Shown here piece by piece: positions 8,897 through 17,326 of a stretch of DNA of 64,000 nt (position 1 is the stretch's first letter; every line of letters begins with the position of its first letter). The notes below the pieces were generated by a model. That model made no database searches, was not told the origin of the DNA, and was given only the letters and a program-made list of their open reading frames with translations. The stretch is from contig JAEWIX010000003.1 of NCBI GenBank assembly GCA_023386885.1, positions 1-64,000 of the forward strand. The letters are read 5' to 3'. The position numbers and the translations under genes were made by a program. The DNA comes from Pseudomonadota bacterium. Its GTDB lineage: Bacteria > Pseudomonadota > Alphaproteobacteria > Rhizobiales > Xanthobacteraceae.

Positions 8897-11152
8897 ATGG
8901 GAAAACGATTGATTCCACCTGAGCCCGCGGACATCGAGGAGGTCGCGCTACGCACCGCCCTCGAAGAGCGCTATCTGGCCTATGCGCTGTCGACCATCAT
9001 GCACCGGGCCTTGCCCGATGCACGCGATGGCCTCAAGCCGGTTCACCGCCGCATCCTTTACGGCATGCGGCTGCTGCGCCTCGATCCCGGTACGCCATTC
9101 AAGAAATCCGCCAAGATCGTTGGTGACGTGATGGGTTCGTTCCACCCGCACGGCGACCAGGCGATCTACGACGCGATGGTCCGTCTCGCGCAGGACTTCT
9201 CCTCGCGCTATCCGCTGGTGGACGGGCAGGGCAACTTCGGTAACATCGACGGCGATAACCCCGCGGCCTATCGTTACACCGAAGCGCGCATGACCGACGT
9301 TGCGCGGCTGCTGCTGGAAGGCATTGATGAGGACGGCGTCGAGTTCCGCGCCAACTACGACGGCCAGTCCAAGGAGCCGGTGGTTCTGCCCGGCGGTTTC
9401 CCGAACCTGCTCGCCAACGGCGCGCAGGGCATCGCCGTCGGCATGGCAACCGCGATCCCGCCGCATAACGCGGCTGAGCTTTGCGACGCCGCGTTGCATC
9501 TCATCGACAAGCCCGACGCCAAGTCGCGCGCATTGCTGAAGTGGGTGAAGGGGCCGGATTTCCCGACCGGCGGTATCGTCGTCGATTCCAAGGAAAGCAT
9601 CGCGGAAGCCTACACCACCGGGCGCGGCGCGTTCCGCACCCGCGCCAAGTGGCATCAGGAAGAGGGCGCGCGGGGCACATGGGTTGTCGTTGTTACCGAG
9701 ATTCCGTGGCTGGTGCAGAAGTCGCGGCTGATCGAGAAGATCGCCGAGCTGCTCAACGCCAAGAAACTTCCACTGGTTGATGACATTCGCGACGAGTCGG
9801 CGGAAGACATCCGCATCGTCATCGAGCCGAAGTCGCGTAACGTCGATCCCGAACTGCTGATGGAATCGCTGTTCAAGCTCACCGAGCTTGAAAGCCGGAT
9901 TTCGCTGAACCTCAACGTGCTGGTGAAGGGCCGGATTCCGAAGGTGGTCGGCCTTGCCGAAGCCCTGCGCGAATGGCTCGATCATCTGCGTGACGTGCTG
10001 CTGCGCCGCTCCAACTACCGCAAGGCGCAGATCGAGCATCGCCTCGAAGTGCTCGGCGGTTATCTGATCGCCTATCTGAACATCGACAAGGTGATCAAGA
10101 TCATCCGCACCGAGGATGAGCCGAAGCCGGCTTTGATAAAGGCGTTCAAGCTCACCGAGGTTCAGGCCGAGGCCATCCTCAACATGCGGCTGCGCTCGTT
10201 GCGCAAGCTCGAGGAAATGGAGATCCGCACCGAGGACAAGAATCTTCGGGCCGAACTCAAGGGCATCAACGCCGTGCTCGGATCGGAAGCCGAGCAATGG
10301 AAGAAGGTGGCCGAACAGGTGCGCAAGGTGCGCGACATGTTCGGACCGAAGACGCCGCTCGGCAAGCGGCGCACCATCTTCGCCGATGCGCCGGAGCACG
10401 ATCTGGCGGCGATCGAGGAAGCCTTCGTCGAGCGCGAGCCGGTTACTGTTGTCGTTTCCGACAAGGGTTGGGTGCGCACACTCAAGGGACATGTCGAGGA
10501 TCTGTCGAACCTGTCGTTCAAGACCGACGACAGGCTTGGCTTCTCGTTCTTCGCCGAGACGACGTCGAAGATCCTGCTGCTGGCGACCAACGGCCGGTTC
10601 TATTCGCTTGACGTTGCGAAGCTGCCGGGCGGGCGCGGCCACGGCGAGCCGATCCGCATGTTCATCGACATGGAGCAGGATGCGGCGATCGTCACGGTGT
10701 TCGTCAACACCGGCGGCCGCAAATTCCTGATCGCGAGTCATGAGGGGCAGGGCTTCGTCGTCAACGAGGACGATTGCGTCGGCACCACGCGCAAGGGCAA
10801 GCAGGTGCTCAACGTCGAGATGCCGAACGAGGCGCGGGCACTTGCTACCATCACGGGCGATACCGTCGCGGTGATCGGCGAGAACCGCAAGCTCCTGATC
10901 TTCCCGCTCGACCAGGTGCCCGAGATGGCGCGCGGCCGCGGCGTGCGCTTGCAGAAGTACAAGGATGGCGGCTTGTCGGATATTGCGACCTTCGTTGCCA
11001 AGGAAGGGCTGACCTGGCGCGATTCCGCCGGACGTGAATTCAATTCCAGCCTGAAGGAACTGTCCGAGTGGCGGGGCACGCGCGCCGACGCCGGGCGCTT
11101 GCCGCCGAAGGGTTTTCCGAAATCCAACAAGTTTGGGCGTGGGATCGAGTAG
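8897..11152 (+). CDS. parC: DNA topoisomerase IV subunit A
   Basis: ParC is the breakage-reunion subunit of topoisomerase IV, which decatenates replicated chromosomes. The 751-residue protein has the type IIA core from its N-terminus and catalytic Tyr127 in YRYTEARM. A quinolone-pocket segment, GSFHPHGDQAIYDAM, lies at 80-94. A degenerate C-terminal beta-pinwheel extends from about residue 500. The length and short C-terminal domain favour ParC over GyrA. At the position of E. coli ParC Ser80 this protein has Gln88, with Asp92 at the Glu84 position. Confidence 0.95.
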   Translation: MGKRLIPPEPADIEEVALRTALEERYLAYALSTIMHRALPDARDGLKPVHRRILYGMRLLRLDPGTPFKKSAKIVGDVMGSFHPHGDQAIYDAMVRLAQDFSSRYPLVDGQGNFGNIDGDNPAAYRYTEARMTDVARLLLEGIDEDGVEFRANYDGQSKEPVVLPGGFPNLLANGAQGIAVGMATAIPPHNAAELCDAALHLIDKPDAKSRALLKWVKGPDFPTGGIVVDSKESIAEAYTTGRGAFRTRAKWHQEEGARGTWVVVVTEIPWLVQKSRLIEKIAELLNAKKLPLVDDIRDESAEDIRIVIEPKSRNVDPELLMESLFKLTELESRISLNLNVLVKGRIPKVVGLAEALREWLDHLRDVLLRRSNYRKAQIEHRLEVLGGYLIAYLNIDKVIKIIRTEDEPKPALIKAFKLTEVQAEAILNMRLRSLRKLEEMEIRTEDKNLRAELKGINAVLGSEAEQWKKVAEQVRKVRDMFGPKTPLGKRRTIFADAPEHDLAAIEEAFVEREPVTVVVSDKGWVRTLKGHVEDLSNLSFKTDDRLGFSFFAETTSKILLLATNGRFYSLDVAKLPGGRGHGEPIRMFIDMEQDAAIVTVFVNTGGRKFLIASHEGQGFVVNEDDCVGTTRKGKQVLNVEMPNEARALATITGDTVAVIGENRKLLIFPLDQVPEMARGRGVRLQKYKDGGLSDIATFVAKEGLTWRDSAGREFNSSLKELSEWRGTRADAGRLPPKGFPKSNKFGRGIE

Positions 11153-11182
11153 GTTGCGCCCGATAGGACGCAGCCTCTCGCC

Positions 11183-12403
11183 TTAGGCAGTCGGTGCTCT
11201 GGCGCGGAGAAGATAGAGGATCAGTGCCAGCGTTGAACCGGTTGCGAGCACGATACCCAGCGCGATCATCGCATCGCTGACAATCGTTGCCGCCATCCAG
11301 ACGCCGAAGGCCGCGCCGAGCATTTGCCAGAAGCCGAGGAGCGCAGAAGCCGCGCCGGCATTGGTGCCGAACGGCGAGAGCGTCTGCGCGGTACCGAGCG
11401 GATTGACGATGCCCATGCCGAGCAGAAATATCGACATGCTGCCGAGGAACGGCAGGAAGCCGCCGTGGGAAAGTCCCACCAGCAGAAGTGCGATGCTTCC
11501 GGTGACGGTCAGCAACAGCCCGGCCTGAATCGGTCGTTCCAACCCGAAACGTGCCGACAGCCGTGTTGCGATCATGCCGGAGGCGAAGACGATGATGACT
11601 GTCCCGGCGAAGAAGAAACCGAGGCCGATGGGCGAGAATTGCAATCCCTCGATCAGGATGCGAGGCGCTGCTGAGAACATCGCGAACAGGCCGCCGAGGA
11701 TCAGGCTGACGGTCGCGGCTGGAATCAGAAAGTGGCGGTCGCAACTCAGCTGCAGATAAGTTGTGGCGATGATGCGTGGAGCCAAGGGGGTGCGAACGCC
11801 GCGATGCGTTTCCCCGAGCTGTGTCGCGAAGGCCGCCGCCGCGATAGCTGCGAAAATCGCGACGAATGCGAATTCGGACCGCCAGCCGAAGTAACGGTCC
11901 AAGGCACCGCCGAGGAGCGGCGAAAAGCCTGGCGCCGCCGCCATCGCGATCATGATCAGCGCGAGCGTTCGCGCCAACGCTTCGCCGCTGAACAGATCGC
12001 GTGCAATGGCGCGCGAGAGTACCGACGTCGCGCAGGCGCCGAGTGCCTGCACGATCCGGCCGAACAGAAGGTTGGGCAGGTCGGTTGCCAACCCGCACCA
12101 GATGCTGCCGGCGATGAAGACGATGAAGCCCGTCACCACGGGGAGGTATCGCCCATAGCGGTCGGAGATCGGACCGACGGCAAGCTGCCCGACGGCGAAG
12201 GCCGCGAGGAAAACCGTGATCGATGACGTGACCGTTGCGGTCGATACGTCGAGCGATCGTCCCATCTGCGGCAGCGATGGCAACAGGATGTTGGTGGCCA
12301 GCGTTCCGGTCGAGGCCAGCGCCGCCAGCACAGCAACCTGCCCAACCGATGCGCGCGGCGAACCGAGTGCAACAGGAGGATCGGCAATGGTGTTGTCGGT
12401 CAT
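11183..12403 (-). CDS. MFS efflux transporter, Bcr/CflA type
   Basis: A 406-residue, 12-helix major-facilitator protein. The N-terminal helix with ILLPSLPQMGRSLDV, the loop GPISDRYGRYLPV (motif A) and the segment FGRIVQALGACATSV (motif C-like) match the Bcr/CflA drug-proton antiporter subfamily. Export of small drugs or amino-acid derivatives is the family role; the substrate here is unknown. The ATG at 12403 has an AAGGAA ribosome-binding site, so longer upstream frames are rejected. It is convergent with parC and divergent from mntH. Confidence 0.88.
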   Translation of the reverse strand: MTDNTIADPPVALGSPRASVGQVAVLAALASTGTLATNILLPSLPQMGRSLDVSTATVTSSITVFLAAFAVGQLAVGPISDRYGRYLPVVTGFIVFIAGSIWCGLATDLPNLLFGRIVQALGACATSVLSRAIARDLFSGEALARTLALIMIAMAAAPGFSPLLGGALDRYFGWRSEFAFVAIFAAIAAAAFATQLGETHRGVRTPLAPRIIATTYLQLSCDRHFLIPAATVSLILGGLFAMFSAAPRILIEGLQFSPIGLGFFFAGTVIIVFASGMIATRLSARFGLERPIQAGLLLTVTGSIALLLVGLSHGGFLPFLGSMSIFLLGMGIVNPLGTAQTLSPFGTNAGAASALLGFWQMLGAAFGVWMAATIVSDAMIALGIVLATGSTLALILYLLRARAPTA

Positions 12404-12617
12404 GATCGTTCCTTCGATGATAGAATGATGAATATCATATAAAACAGACGTGCGCTTGCCCTTTTGACATGCAGAAATGTCGGAGAGGGGTTGTGCTTGG
12501 CGGAACGTTTCGAGTTTGGGTGATCTGGTCCGCCTCGAATGGGAAAGGGGCAGCTCCCGGCGTGAATAAGCGATCTCCGGCGGAGATACGCGCCAATCAG
12601 GCACGTTGCCTTCTCGC

Positions 12618-12638
12618 TATTGCAAATGAGTTGCAATA
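12618..12638 (+). promoter_or_regulatory. Fur/Mur-like operator before mntH
   Basis: A perfect inverted repeat: TATTGCAA (12618-12625), a 5-nt spacer, then TTGCAATA (12631-12638), ending 27 bp before the mntH start. Fur-family regulators bind TGCAA-type palindromes, and in rhizobia the manganese-responsive Mur protein represses mntH. The regulator's identity is inferred. Confidence 0.7.
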
Positions 12639-12665
12639 AAAGGATATATCGGCCATGGTGACGGC

Positions 12666-14006
12666 ATGGATGCCTTGGCCGAAATACGTAAACCTAACCC
12701 GCCCGCGGAGGCGGGCCGGCCGAGTTTGCCGGAGGTCCATGCCTCGATCCCGCTGCCGGTCGGAGGGCACTGGTTTCGCCGGCTGCTGGCCTTTCTCGGC
12801 CCCGGCTACATGGTGTCGGTCGGCTATATGGACCCCGGCAACTGGGCGACCGATCTCGCCGGCGGGGCGCAGTTTGGCTACACGCTGCTCTCAGTGATCC
12901 TGCTGTCGAACGTGATGGCAATCCTGCTGCAGGCCTTAGCGGCGCGGCTGGGCATCGCCACCGGCCGTGATCTGGCGCAGGCCTGCCGCGACAGCTATTC
13001 GAAGCCGGTCGGCATCATGCTGTGGCTGGTGTGCGAGGCCGCGATCATCGCCTGCGATCTGGCGGAAGTGATCGGAACCGCGATCGCGCTGCAACTGTTG
13101 TTCGGCATTCCCCTGATCGCCGGCGCACTCATCACCGCGCTCGACGCGTTTCTCGTGCTGCTGCTGATGAACCGCGGCTTTCGTTTTCTCGAAGCCTTCG
13201 TGATCGCATTGCTGATCGTCATTGCCGGCTGCTTCGCAGTGCAGATTGCGGCAGCGGCGCCGCCGGTGGCGGCGATAGCCAAGGGCTTCCTGCCGTCGAA
13301 GGAGATCGTCACCAACCCGGCGATGCTCTACATCGCCATCGGCATCATCGGTGCCACGGTGATGCCGCATAACCTCTATCTGCATTCGTCGATCGTGCAG
13401 ACGCGCGCCTACGAGCGGACCCCCAAGGGGCGCCGTGAGGCGATCAAGTGGGCGACCACCGACAGCACCATTGCCCTGATGCTGGCGCTGTTCGTCAACG
13501 CCGCGATCCTCATCGTCGCGGCGGCGGCCTTTCACGGCACCGGCCATCAGGATGTCGCCGAAATCAGCGATGCGCACCGCTTGCTGTCGCCGCTGCTCGG
13601 TCTTGGCATTGCCTCGACGCTGTTCGCGGTGGCGTTGCTGGCATCAGGACTTAATTCGACGGTGACGGCGACGCTGGCGGGACAGATCGTGATGGAAGGG
13701 TTCATCCATCTGCGAATGCCCACCTGGGCTCGCCGGTTGGTGACGCGCGGCATCGCCATCGTCCCGGTGGTTGTCGTGACATGGCTCTATGGCGAGCGCG
13801 GCACCGGACAGTTGCTCGTTCTCAGTCAGGTGGTGCTGTCGATGCAACTTCCCTTCGCCGTGATTCCGCTGGTGCGGTTCGTCTCGGATCGGCGAAAGAT
13901 GGGTGATCTCGTCATCTCGCGCGGGACCGCCGCCATCGCCTGGGTGGTGGCAGGGATCATCGTGGTATTGAACGTGAAACTGCTGTTCGAAACGATCGTT
14001 GGATGA
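12666..14006 (+). CDS. mntH: Manganese/divalent metal transporter, NRAMP family
   Basis: A 446-residue proton-coupled divalent metal importer, most likely for Mn(II). The helix-1 metal-binding motif DPGN is present at 56-59 (GYMDPGNWATDLAGGAQ), as is the helix-6 motif MPHNLYLHSS near residue 235. About eleven hydrophobic helices follow a roughly 40-residue cytoplasmic N-terminus. The perfect palindrome just upstream suggests metal-dependent repression. The ATGs nearer the possible Shine-Dalgarno sequence at 12638-12643 are out of frame, so 12666 is retained as the start. Confidence 0.94.
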   Translation: MDALAEIRKPNPPAEAGRPSLPEVHASIPLPVGGHWFRRLLAFLGPGYMVSVGYMDPGNWATDLAGGAQFGYTLLSVILLSNVMAILLQALAARLGIATGRDLAQACRDSYSKPVGIMLWLVCEAAIIACDLAEVIGTAIALQLLFGIPLIAGALITALDAFLVLLLMNRGFRFLEAFVIALLIVIAGCFAVQIAAAAPPVAAIAKGFLPSKEIVTNPAMLYIAIGIIGATVMPHNLYLHSSIVQTRAYERTPKGRREAIKWATTDSTIALMLALFVNAAILIVAAAAFHGTGHQDVAEISDAHRLLSPLLGLGIASTLFAVALLASGLNSTVTATLAGQIVMEGFIHLRMPTWARRLVTRGIAIVPVVVVTWLYGERGTGQLLVLSQVVLSMQLPFAVIPLVRFVSDRRKMGDLVISRGTAAIAWVVAGIIVVLNVKLLFETIVG

Positions 14007-14030
14007 TGCTCGCCTAGCCGCGTGCAGAAC

Positions 14031-14810
14031 TTAGTCCTGCGCTTCCGAGAGTGCAGAAGTTGCATCGCTATCGAAACGGAGCCATCCGCTCGGAGCCAGA
14101 CGCTGCTGCGGCAGGAAGCGGCTCTTGTAGTTCATCTTGCGGGAGCCATCGATCCAGTAGCCGAGATAGACGTAAGGCAGCCCCATGCGGCGTGCGCGCG
14201 CGATGTGATCGAGGATCATGAAGGTGCCGAGCGAGCGGCTTTCTTCCGCCGGCTCGAAGAACGAATAGACCATCGATAGCCCGTCGCCGAGGATATCGGT
14301 CAGTGCCACCGCGATCAGGTCGCCAGGTGTTTTTGCCTTGAGCCCGTCGGCAGGACGGCGGCGATATTCGATCAGCCGGGTTTCGACATGGCTGTCCTCG
14401 ACCATCATGGCGTAGTCGAGCACGGTCATGTCGGCCATGCCACCGAGGCGATGACGTTGATCGAGATAGGCGCGAAAGATCGAATACTGCTCCGAGGTCG
14501 GCACGGCGCTGCGGGATTCGCTGACAATATCCGCATTGCGTGCCAGCACCTTGCGGAAATTGCGCGAAGGCCGGAATTCATTGGCGATGACGCGAACCGA
14601 AACGCAGGCGTGGCACTGGTCGCATGCCGGGCGGTAGGCGATCGATTGGCTGCGGCGGAAACCGCCGTGGGTCAGAAGGTCGTTCAACTCGCCGGCCTTG
14701 TCGCCTACGAGATGCGTGAAGACCTTCCGTTCCTGCCGGCCCGGCAGATACGGGCACGGCGAGGGGGCCGTCAGATAGAATTGCGGAGTGTCGCGGGAGT
14801 GTTGCGTCAC
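14031..14810 (-). CDS. bpt: Aspartate/glutamate leucyltransferase (arginyltransferase-like)
   Basis: This encodes a leucyl/arginyl-tRNA-protein transferase of the ATE/Bpt family. It adds leucine to N-terminal Asp or Glu and so directs proteins to ClpAP by the N-degron rule. The 259-residue protein has PCPYLPGRQERKVFTHL near the N-terminus, the cysteine motif CDQCHACVSVRV, and the C-terminal YLGYWIDGSRKMNYKSRF block. All are diagnostic. It is convergent with mntH, and the RDD-protein gene lies upstream on the same strand. Confidence 0.93.
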   Translation of the reverse strand: MTQHSRDTPQFYLTAPSPCPYLPGRQERKVFTHLVGDKAGELNDLLTHGGFRRSQSIAYRPACDQCHACVSVRVIANEFRPSRNFRKVLARNADIVSESRSAVPTSEQYSIFRAYLDQRHRLGGMADMTVLDYAMMVEDSHVETRLIEYRRRPADGLKAKTPGDLIAVALTDILGDGLSMVYSFFEPAEESRSLGTFMILDHIARARRMGLPYVYLGYWIDGSRKMNYKSRFLPQQRLAPSGWLRFDSDATSALSEAQD

Positions 14811-14880
14811 CGAATCTCGTCAGCCTCCGATGGTCGGGCAAGCATCGCCCGAGCGGGCAGGCCGGTCAACGGCCTTGCGA

Positions 14881-15438
14881 TCACCAGCTTTGGCGAGGCG
14901 AGGGGGTGATGGCAGCGCGAACCGACGTGTTGATCACCACGGTTCCGAGGATGATGTCGTGCAACAAGCGCCGGCGGCCATTGAACAGGCCGACCAGCAG
15001 CACCAGCGGCGACAATATCGAGACGGAAATCCAGTAAACCACGGCATGGGTGGCGCCGAGCAGGAAATAGCTCGGTTCGCCGTACCAGGTGCGCATTTCC
15101 AGATCCATCACGCGCATGCCGACGGTTGCGGAGTGGGGCCCGCCCAATGTCATGCCGTAATAGACGATAGCCCAGACGACCGATGCGGGTGACACCAGCC
15201 AGAACAATGCCCAGCCCAAACCCAGCGTCACCAGCCCGAACACGGCGATGAAAAGGACGGCCACAACGACCGGAACCGAAAGGATCAGCAAGTCGATCAG
15301 AAAGGCGAAGACGCGTCGCGTGAGGACGCCGCGAAACAGGTCCGGCTGCGCCCATGGATCGAACGCATGAGGACGCGGCTCGGTCTGGCTGCCTGCCCAG
15401 TCCCTTGCCTCTGCCCGATTGGAATCGCTTGCCGACAT
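14881..15438 (-). CDS. RDD family membrane protein
   Basis: A 185-residue membrane protein with the eponymous RDD-type segment near TRRVFAFLIDLLIL at about residues 40-53, where an Arg and an Asp flank the first helix. Three or four hydrophobic helices follow, along with a GRRRLLHDIILGTVV motif near the C-terminus. RDD proteins are poorly understood; some have been linked to ion or proton transport. It lies between bpt and hemB on the same strand, and a strong hairpin separates it from hemB. Confidence 0.85.
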   Translation of the reverse strand: MSASDSNRAEARDWAGSQTEPRPHAFDPWAQPDLFRGVLTRRVFAFLIDLLILSVPVVVAVLFIAVFGLVTLGLGWALFWLVSPASVVWAIVYYGMTLGGPHSATVGMRVMDLEMRTWYGEPSYFLLGATHAVVYWISVSILSPLVLLVGLFNGRRRLLHDIILGTVVINTSVRAAITPSPRQSW

Positions 15439-15482
15439 GATGCTCTCCGTCCGGTGACGAAATCTCGCATGATGACATGGCG

Positions 15483-15518
15483 ATCGATCCGCCGGGTCAC
15501 AAGGCCCGGCGGATCGAT
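15483..15518 (-). terminator. Strong hairpin between hemB and the RDD gene
   Basis: A perfect 14-bp stem, ATCGATCCGCCGGG (15483-15496) with CCCGGCGGATCGAT (15505-15518), and an 8-nt loop. There is no clear T-run on either side, so it may be a weak terminator or an mRNA-stabilising processing element that follows hemB. Confidence 0.55.
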
Positions 15519-15571
15519 GTCTCAGGTTTTCATTGTCGCAGCGGTACCGGTTACTGCGCGCCGCAAATGGC

Positions 15572-16633
15572 TCAAAGCCCTTCGCGAATCTTCTCGGCAG
15601 CCTGCGAGGCGAAATAGGTCAGCACGCCGTCCGCGCCCGCGCGCTTGAAGGCGACGAGGCTTTCCATCATCGCCCGTTCGCCGTCGATCCAGCCATTCTT
15701 CGCAGCGCCGGCGATCATCGCGTATTCGCCGGACACCTGATAGGCGAAGGTAGGCATCCCGAAGGTGTCCTTGACGCGGCGGACGACGTCCAGATAGGGC
15801 AAGCCGGGTTTCACCATCACCATGTCCGCGCCCTCGGCGATGTCGAGTTCGACTTCGCGCAGAGCTTCATCTGAATTCGCGCTGTCCATCTGATAGGTGC
15901 GCTTGTCGCCGGTCAGCGCCTTGGCCGAGCCGATGGCGTCGCGGAACGGTCCATAGAAGGCCGAGGCATATTTCGCGGCATAGGCCATGATCTGGACGTC
16001 GAGAAATCCGGCTTGATCCAGCCCTTCGCGGATGGCGCCGACGCGACCGTCCATCATGTCGGACGGAGCGATGACGTCGCAGCCGGCTTCGGCCTGCACC
16101 AAAGCCTGTCGGACGAGGACGGCAACGGTTTCGTCGTTGAGAATCTTGCCGTCGCGGATCAGGCCGTCATGACCGTGGCTGGTGAAGGGATCGAGCGCGA
16201 CGTCGCACAGCACGCCGAGATCGGGAAATTCCTTCTTGATGGCGCGGACCGACTGGCAGACCAGATTGTCGGGATTGAGCGCTTCGGAGCCGCGCTCGTC
16301 GCGTAGCGACGGATCGGTGTAGGGAAATAGCGCGATGCAGGGGATGTTGAGTTTCATGGCGCGTTCGGCATCGCGCACCGCCTGATCGACGCTGATGCGC
16401 TGAACGCCCGGCATGGAGGCGACGTCGACGCGCTGGTTGGTGCCGTCGACGATGAACAGCGGCCAGATCAGGTCGTCGGTGGTCACGACGTTTTCCCGCA
16501 CCAGCCGCCGGGCCCATTCCGACTTGCGGTTGCGGCGGGGGCGGACCACCAGATCGAGCGAGGCGGGGGCTGCGGCAGTCTCGCGCCGTGCAACGTCGCG
16601 CATTTCGATGGGCCGCCCGAATTTGATCGCCAT
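15572..16633 (-). CDS. hemB: Delta-aminolevulinic acid dehydratase (porphobilinogen synthase)
   Basis: HemB condenses two 5-aminolevulinates to porphobilinogen in heme synthesis. The 353-residue protein has both active-site lysine regions, AYAAKYASAFYGPFRDA and MVKPGLPYLDV. Its metal segment reads CDVALDPFTSHGHDG. Asp residues replace most of the zinc-binding cysteines of E. coli HemB, which marks the magnesium-dependent class known from rhizobia. The start at 16633 opens with a plausible basic N-terminus. An inverted repeat lies 20-40 bp upstream. Confidence 0.96.
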   Translation of the reverse strand: MAIKFGRPIEMRDVARRETAAAPASLDLVVRPRRNRKSEWARRLVRENVVTTDDLIWPLFIVDGTNQRVDVASMPGVQRISVDQAVRDAERAMKLNIPCIALFPYTDPSLRDERGSEALNPDNLVCQSVRAIKKEFPDLGVLCDVALDPFTSHGHDGLIRDGKILNDETVAVLVRQALVQAEAGCDVIAPSDMMDGRVGAIREGLDQAGFLDVQIMAYAAKYASAFYGPFRDAIGSAKALTGDKRTYQMDSANSDEALREVELDIAEGADMVMVKPGLPYLDVVRRVKDTFGMPTFAYQVSGEYAMIAGAAKNGWIDGERAMMESLVAFKRAGADGVLTYFASQAAEKIREGL

Positions 16634-16652
16634 GGTGGAAAATCTCCGAAAC

Positions 16653-16672
16653 AGGACTCTAGAATTAGTCCT
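16653..16672 (-). promoter_or_regulatory. Inverted repeat upstream of hemB
   Basis: AGGACT (16653-16658) and AGTCCT (16667-16672) flank an 8-nt spacer in the short hemB leader. In related bacteria hemB is regulated by the iron regulator Irr, but this sequence matches the Irr element only weakly. It is reported as a candidate operator of unknown specificity. Confidence 0.3.
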
Positions 16673-16808
16673 ATTTCAGTCTAGCACTTCCCCGCAACGG
16701 CGTCACCGCGCGGGGAGGGTGGCCGCAATTGATTTTAGCGCCCCGGCGGGCCATGAATCGCCTGAAGGGCGGTGCGATTCAGCCGTTCCGGACGCGAGTA
16801 CCGAATTG

Positions 16809-17273
16809 ATGTCTGAGCCTTCACACCGCGAGGTGCCGCAGCGCGAGCGCACCATCACGGCAAACAATCTGCGATCGGCCAAGCCGGAGCCCGACGACAA
16901 TGTCTGGACTGGCCGTCTCGTGCTGTTTTTGCGGGTGATGGCCGTCTTATCGATGGGCAAGGGCCTTTACCACTGGGCACAGGTCACCGGCTTCATCGGC
17001 GGGGAGAACGAGGCCTTCGAAAACCAGACCATGGCCTGGCAATCCGCGACCATCTATTTCGCCGTGATCGAACTGGTGGCGGCAGTCGGATTGTGGCTGG
17101 CGACGCCGTGGGGCGCGGTGGTCTGGCTGACGACCGTGGTGTCGATGGCGATCGTCGAACTGATGTTTCCCTCGATCTACGGCGGCAGCCTGATTGTGGT
17201 GGGCGTCGAGGTGGTGTTCCTGGCACTCTATCTCGCGCTGGCCTGGCTTGCCGCGCAGGAACGGCCGCCATAG
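16809..17273 (+). CDS. Conserved small membrane protein (DUF6163-like)
   Basis: A 154-residue membrane protein with a polar N-terminus of about 35 residues, then four hydrophobic helices at roughly 36-52, 75-95, 100-118 and 125-146. I recall similar proteins in Rhizobiales as DUF6163, with no established function; that label is from memory. It is divergent from hemB and lies 53 bp upstream of the acyl-CoA synthetase-like gene on the same strand, so those two may be cotranscribed. The ATG at 16809 gives the best N-terminus. Confidence 0.75.
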   Translation: MSEPSHREVPQRERTITANNLRSAKPEPDDNVWTGRLVLFLRVMAVLSMGKGLYHWAQVTGFIGGENEAFENQTMAWQSATIYFAVIELVAAVGLWLATPWGAVVWLTTVVSMAIVELMFPSIYGGSLIVVGVEVVFLALYLALAWLAAQERPP

Positions 17274-17326
17274 CCTGCCGGCTGCTATTGCGGGACGTCA
17301 TAGAGCAAGAACATGGGGAGGGCATC

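Noticed and set aside
8948..10741. 597-residue open frame opposite parC
   Set aside because: Antisense shadow with no domain; parC is unambiguous.
12425..12438. ATGAT-N4-ATCAT palindrome upstream of the MFS gene
   Set aside because: Only five base pairs in AT-rich DNA; too short to support as an operator.
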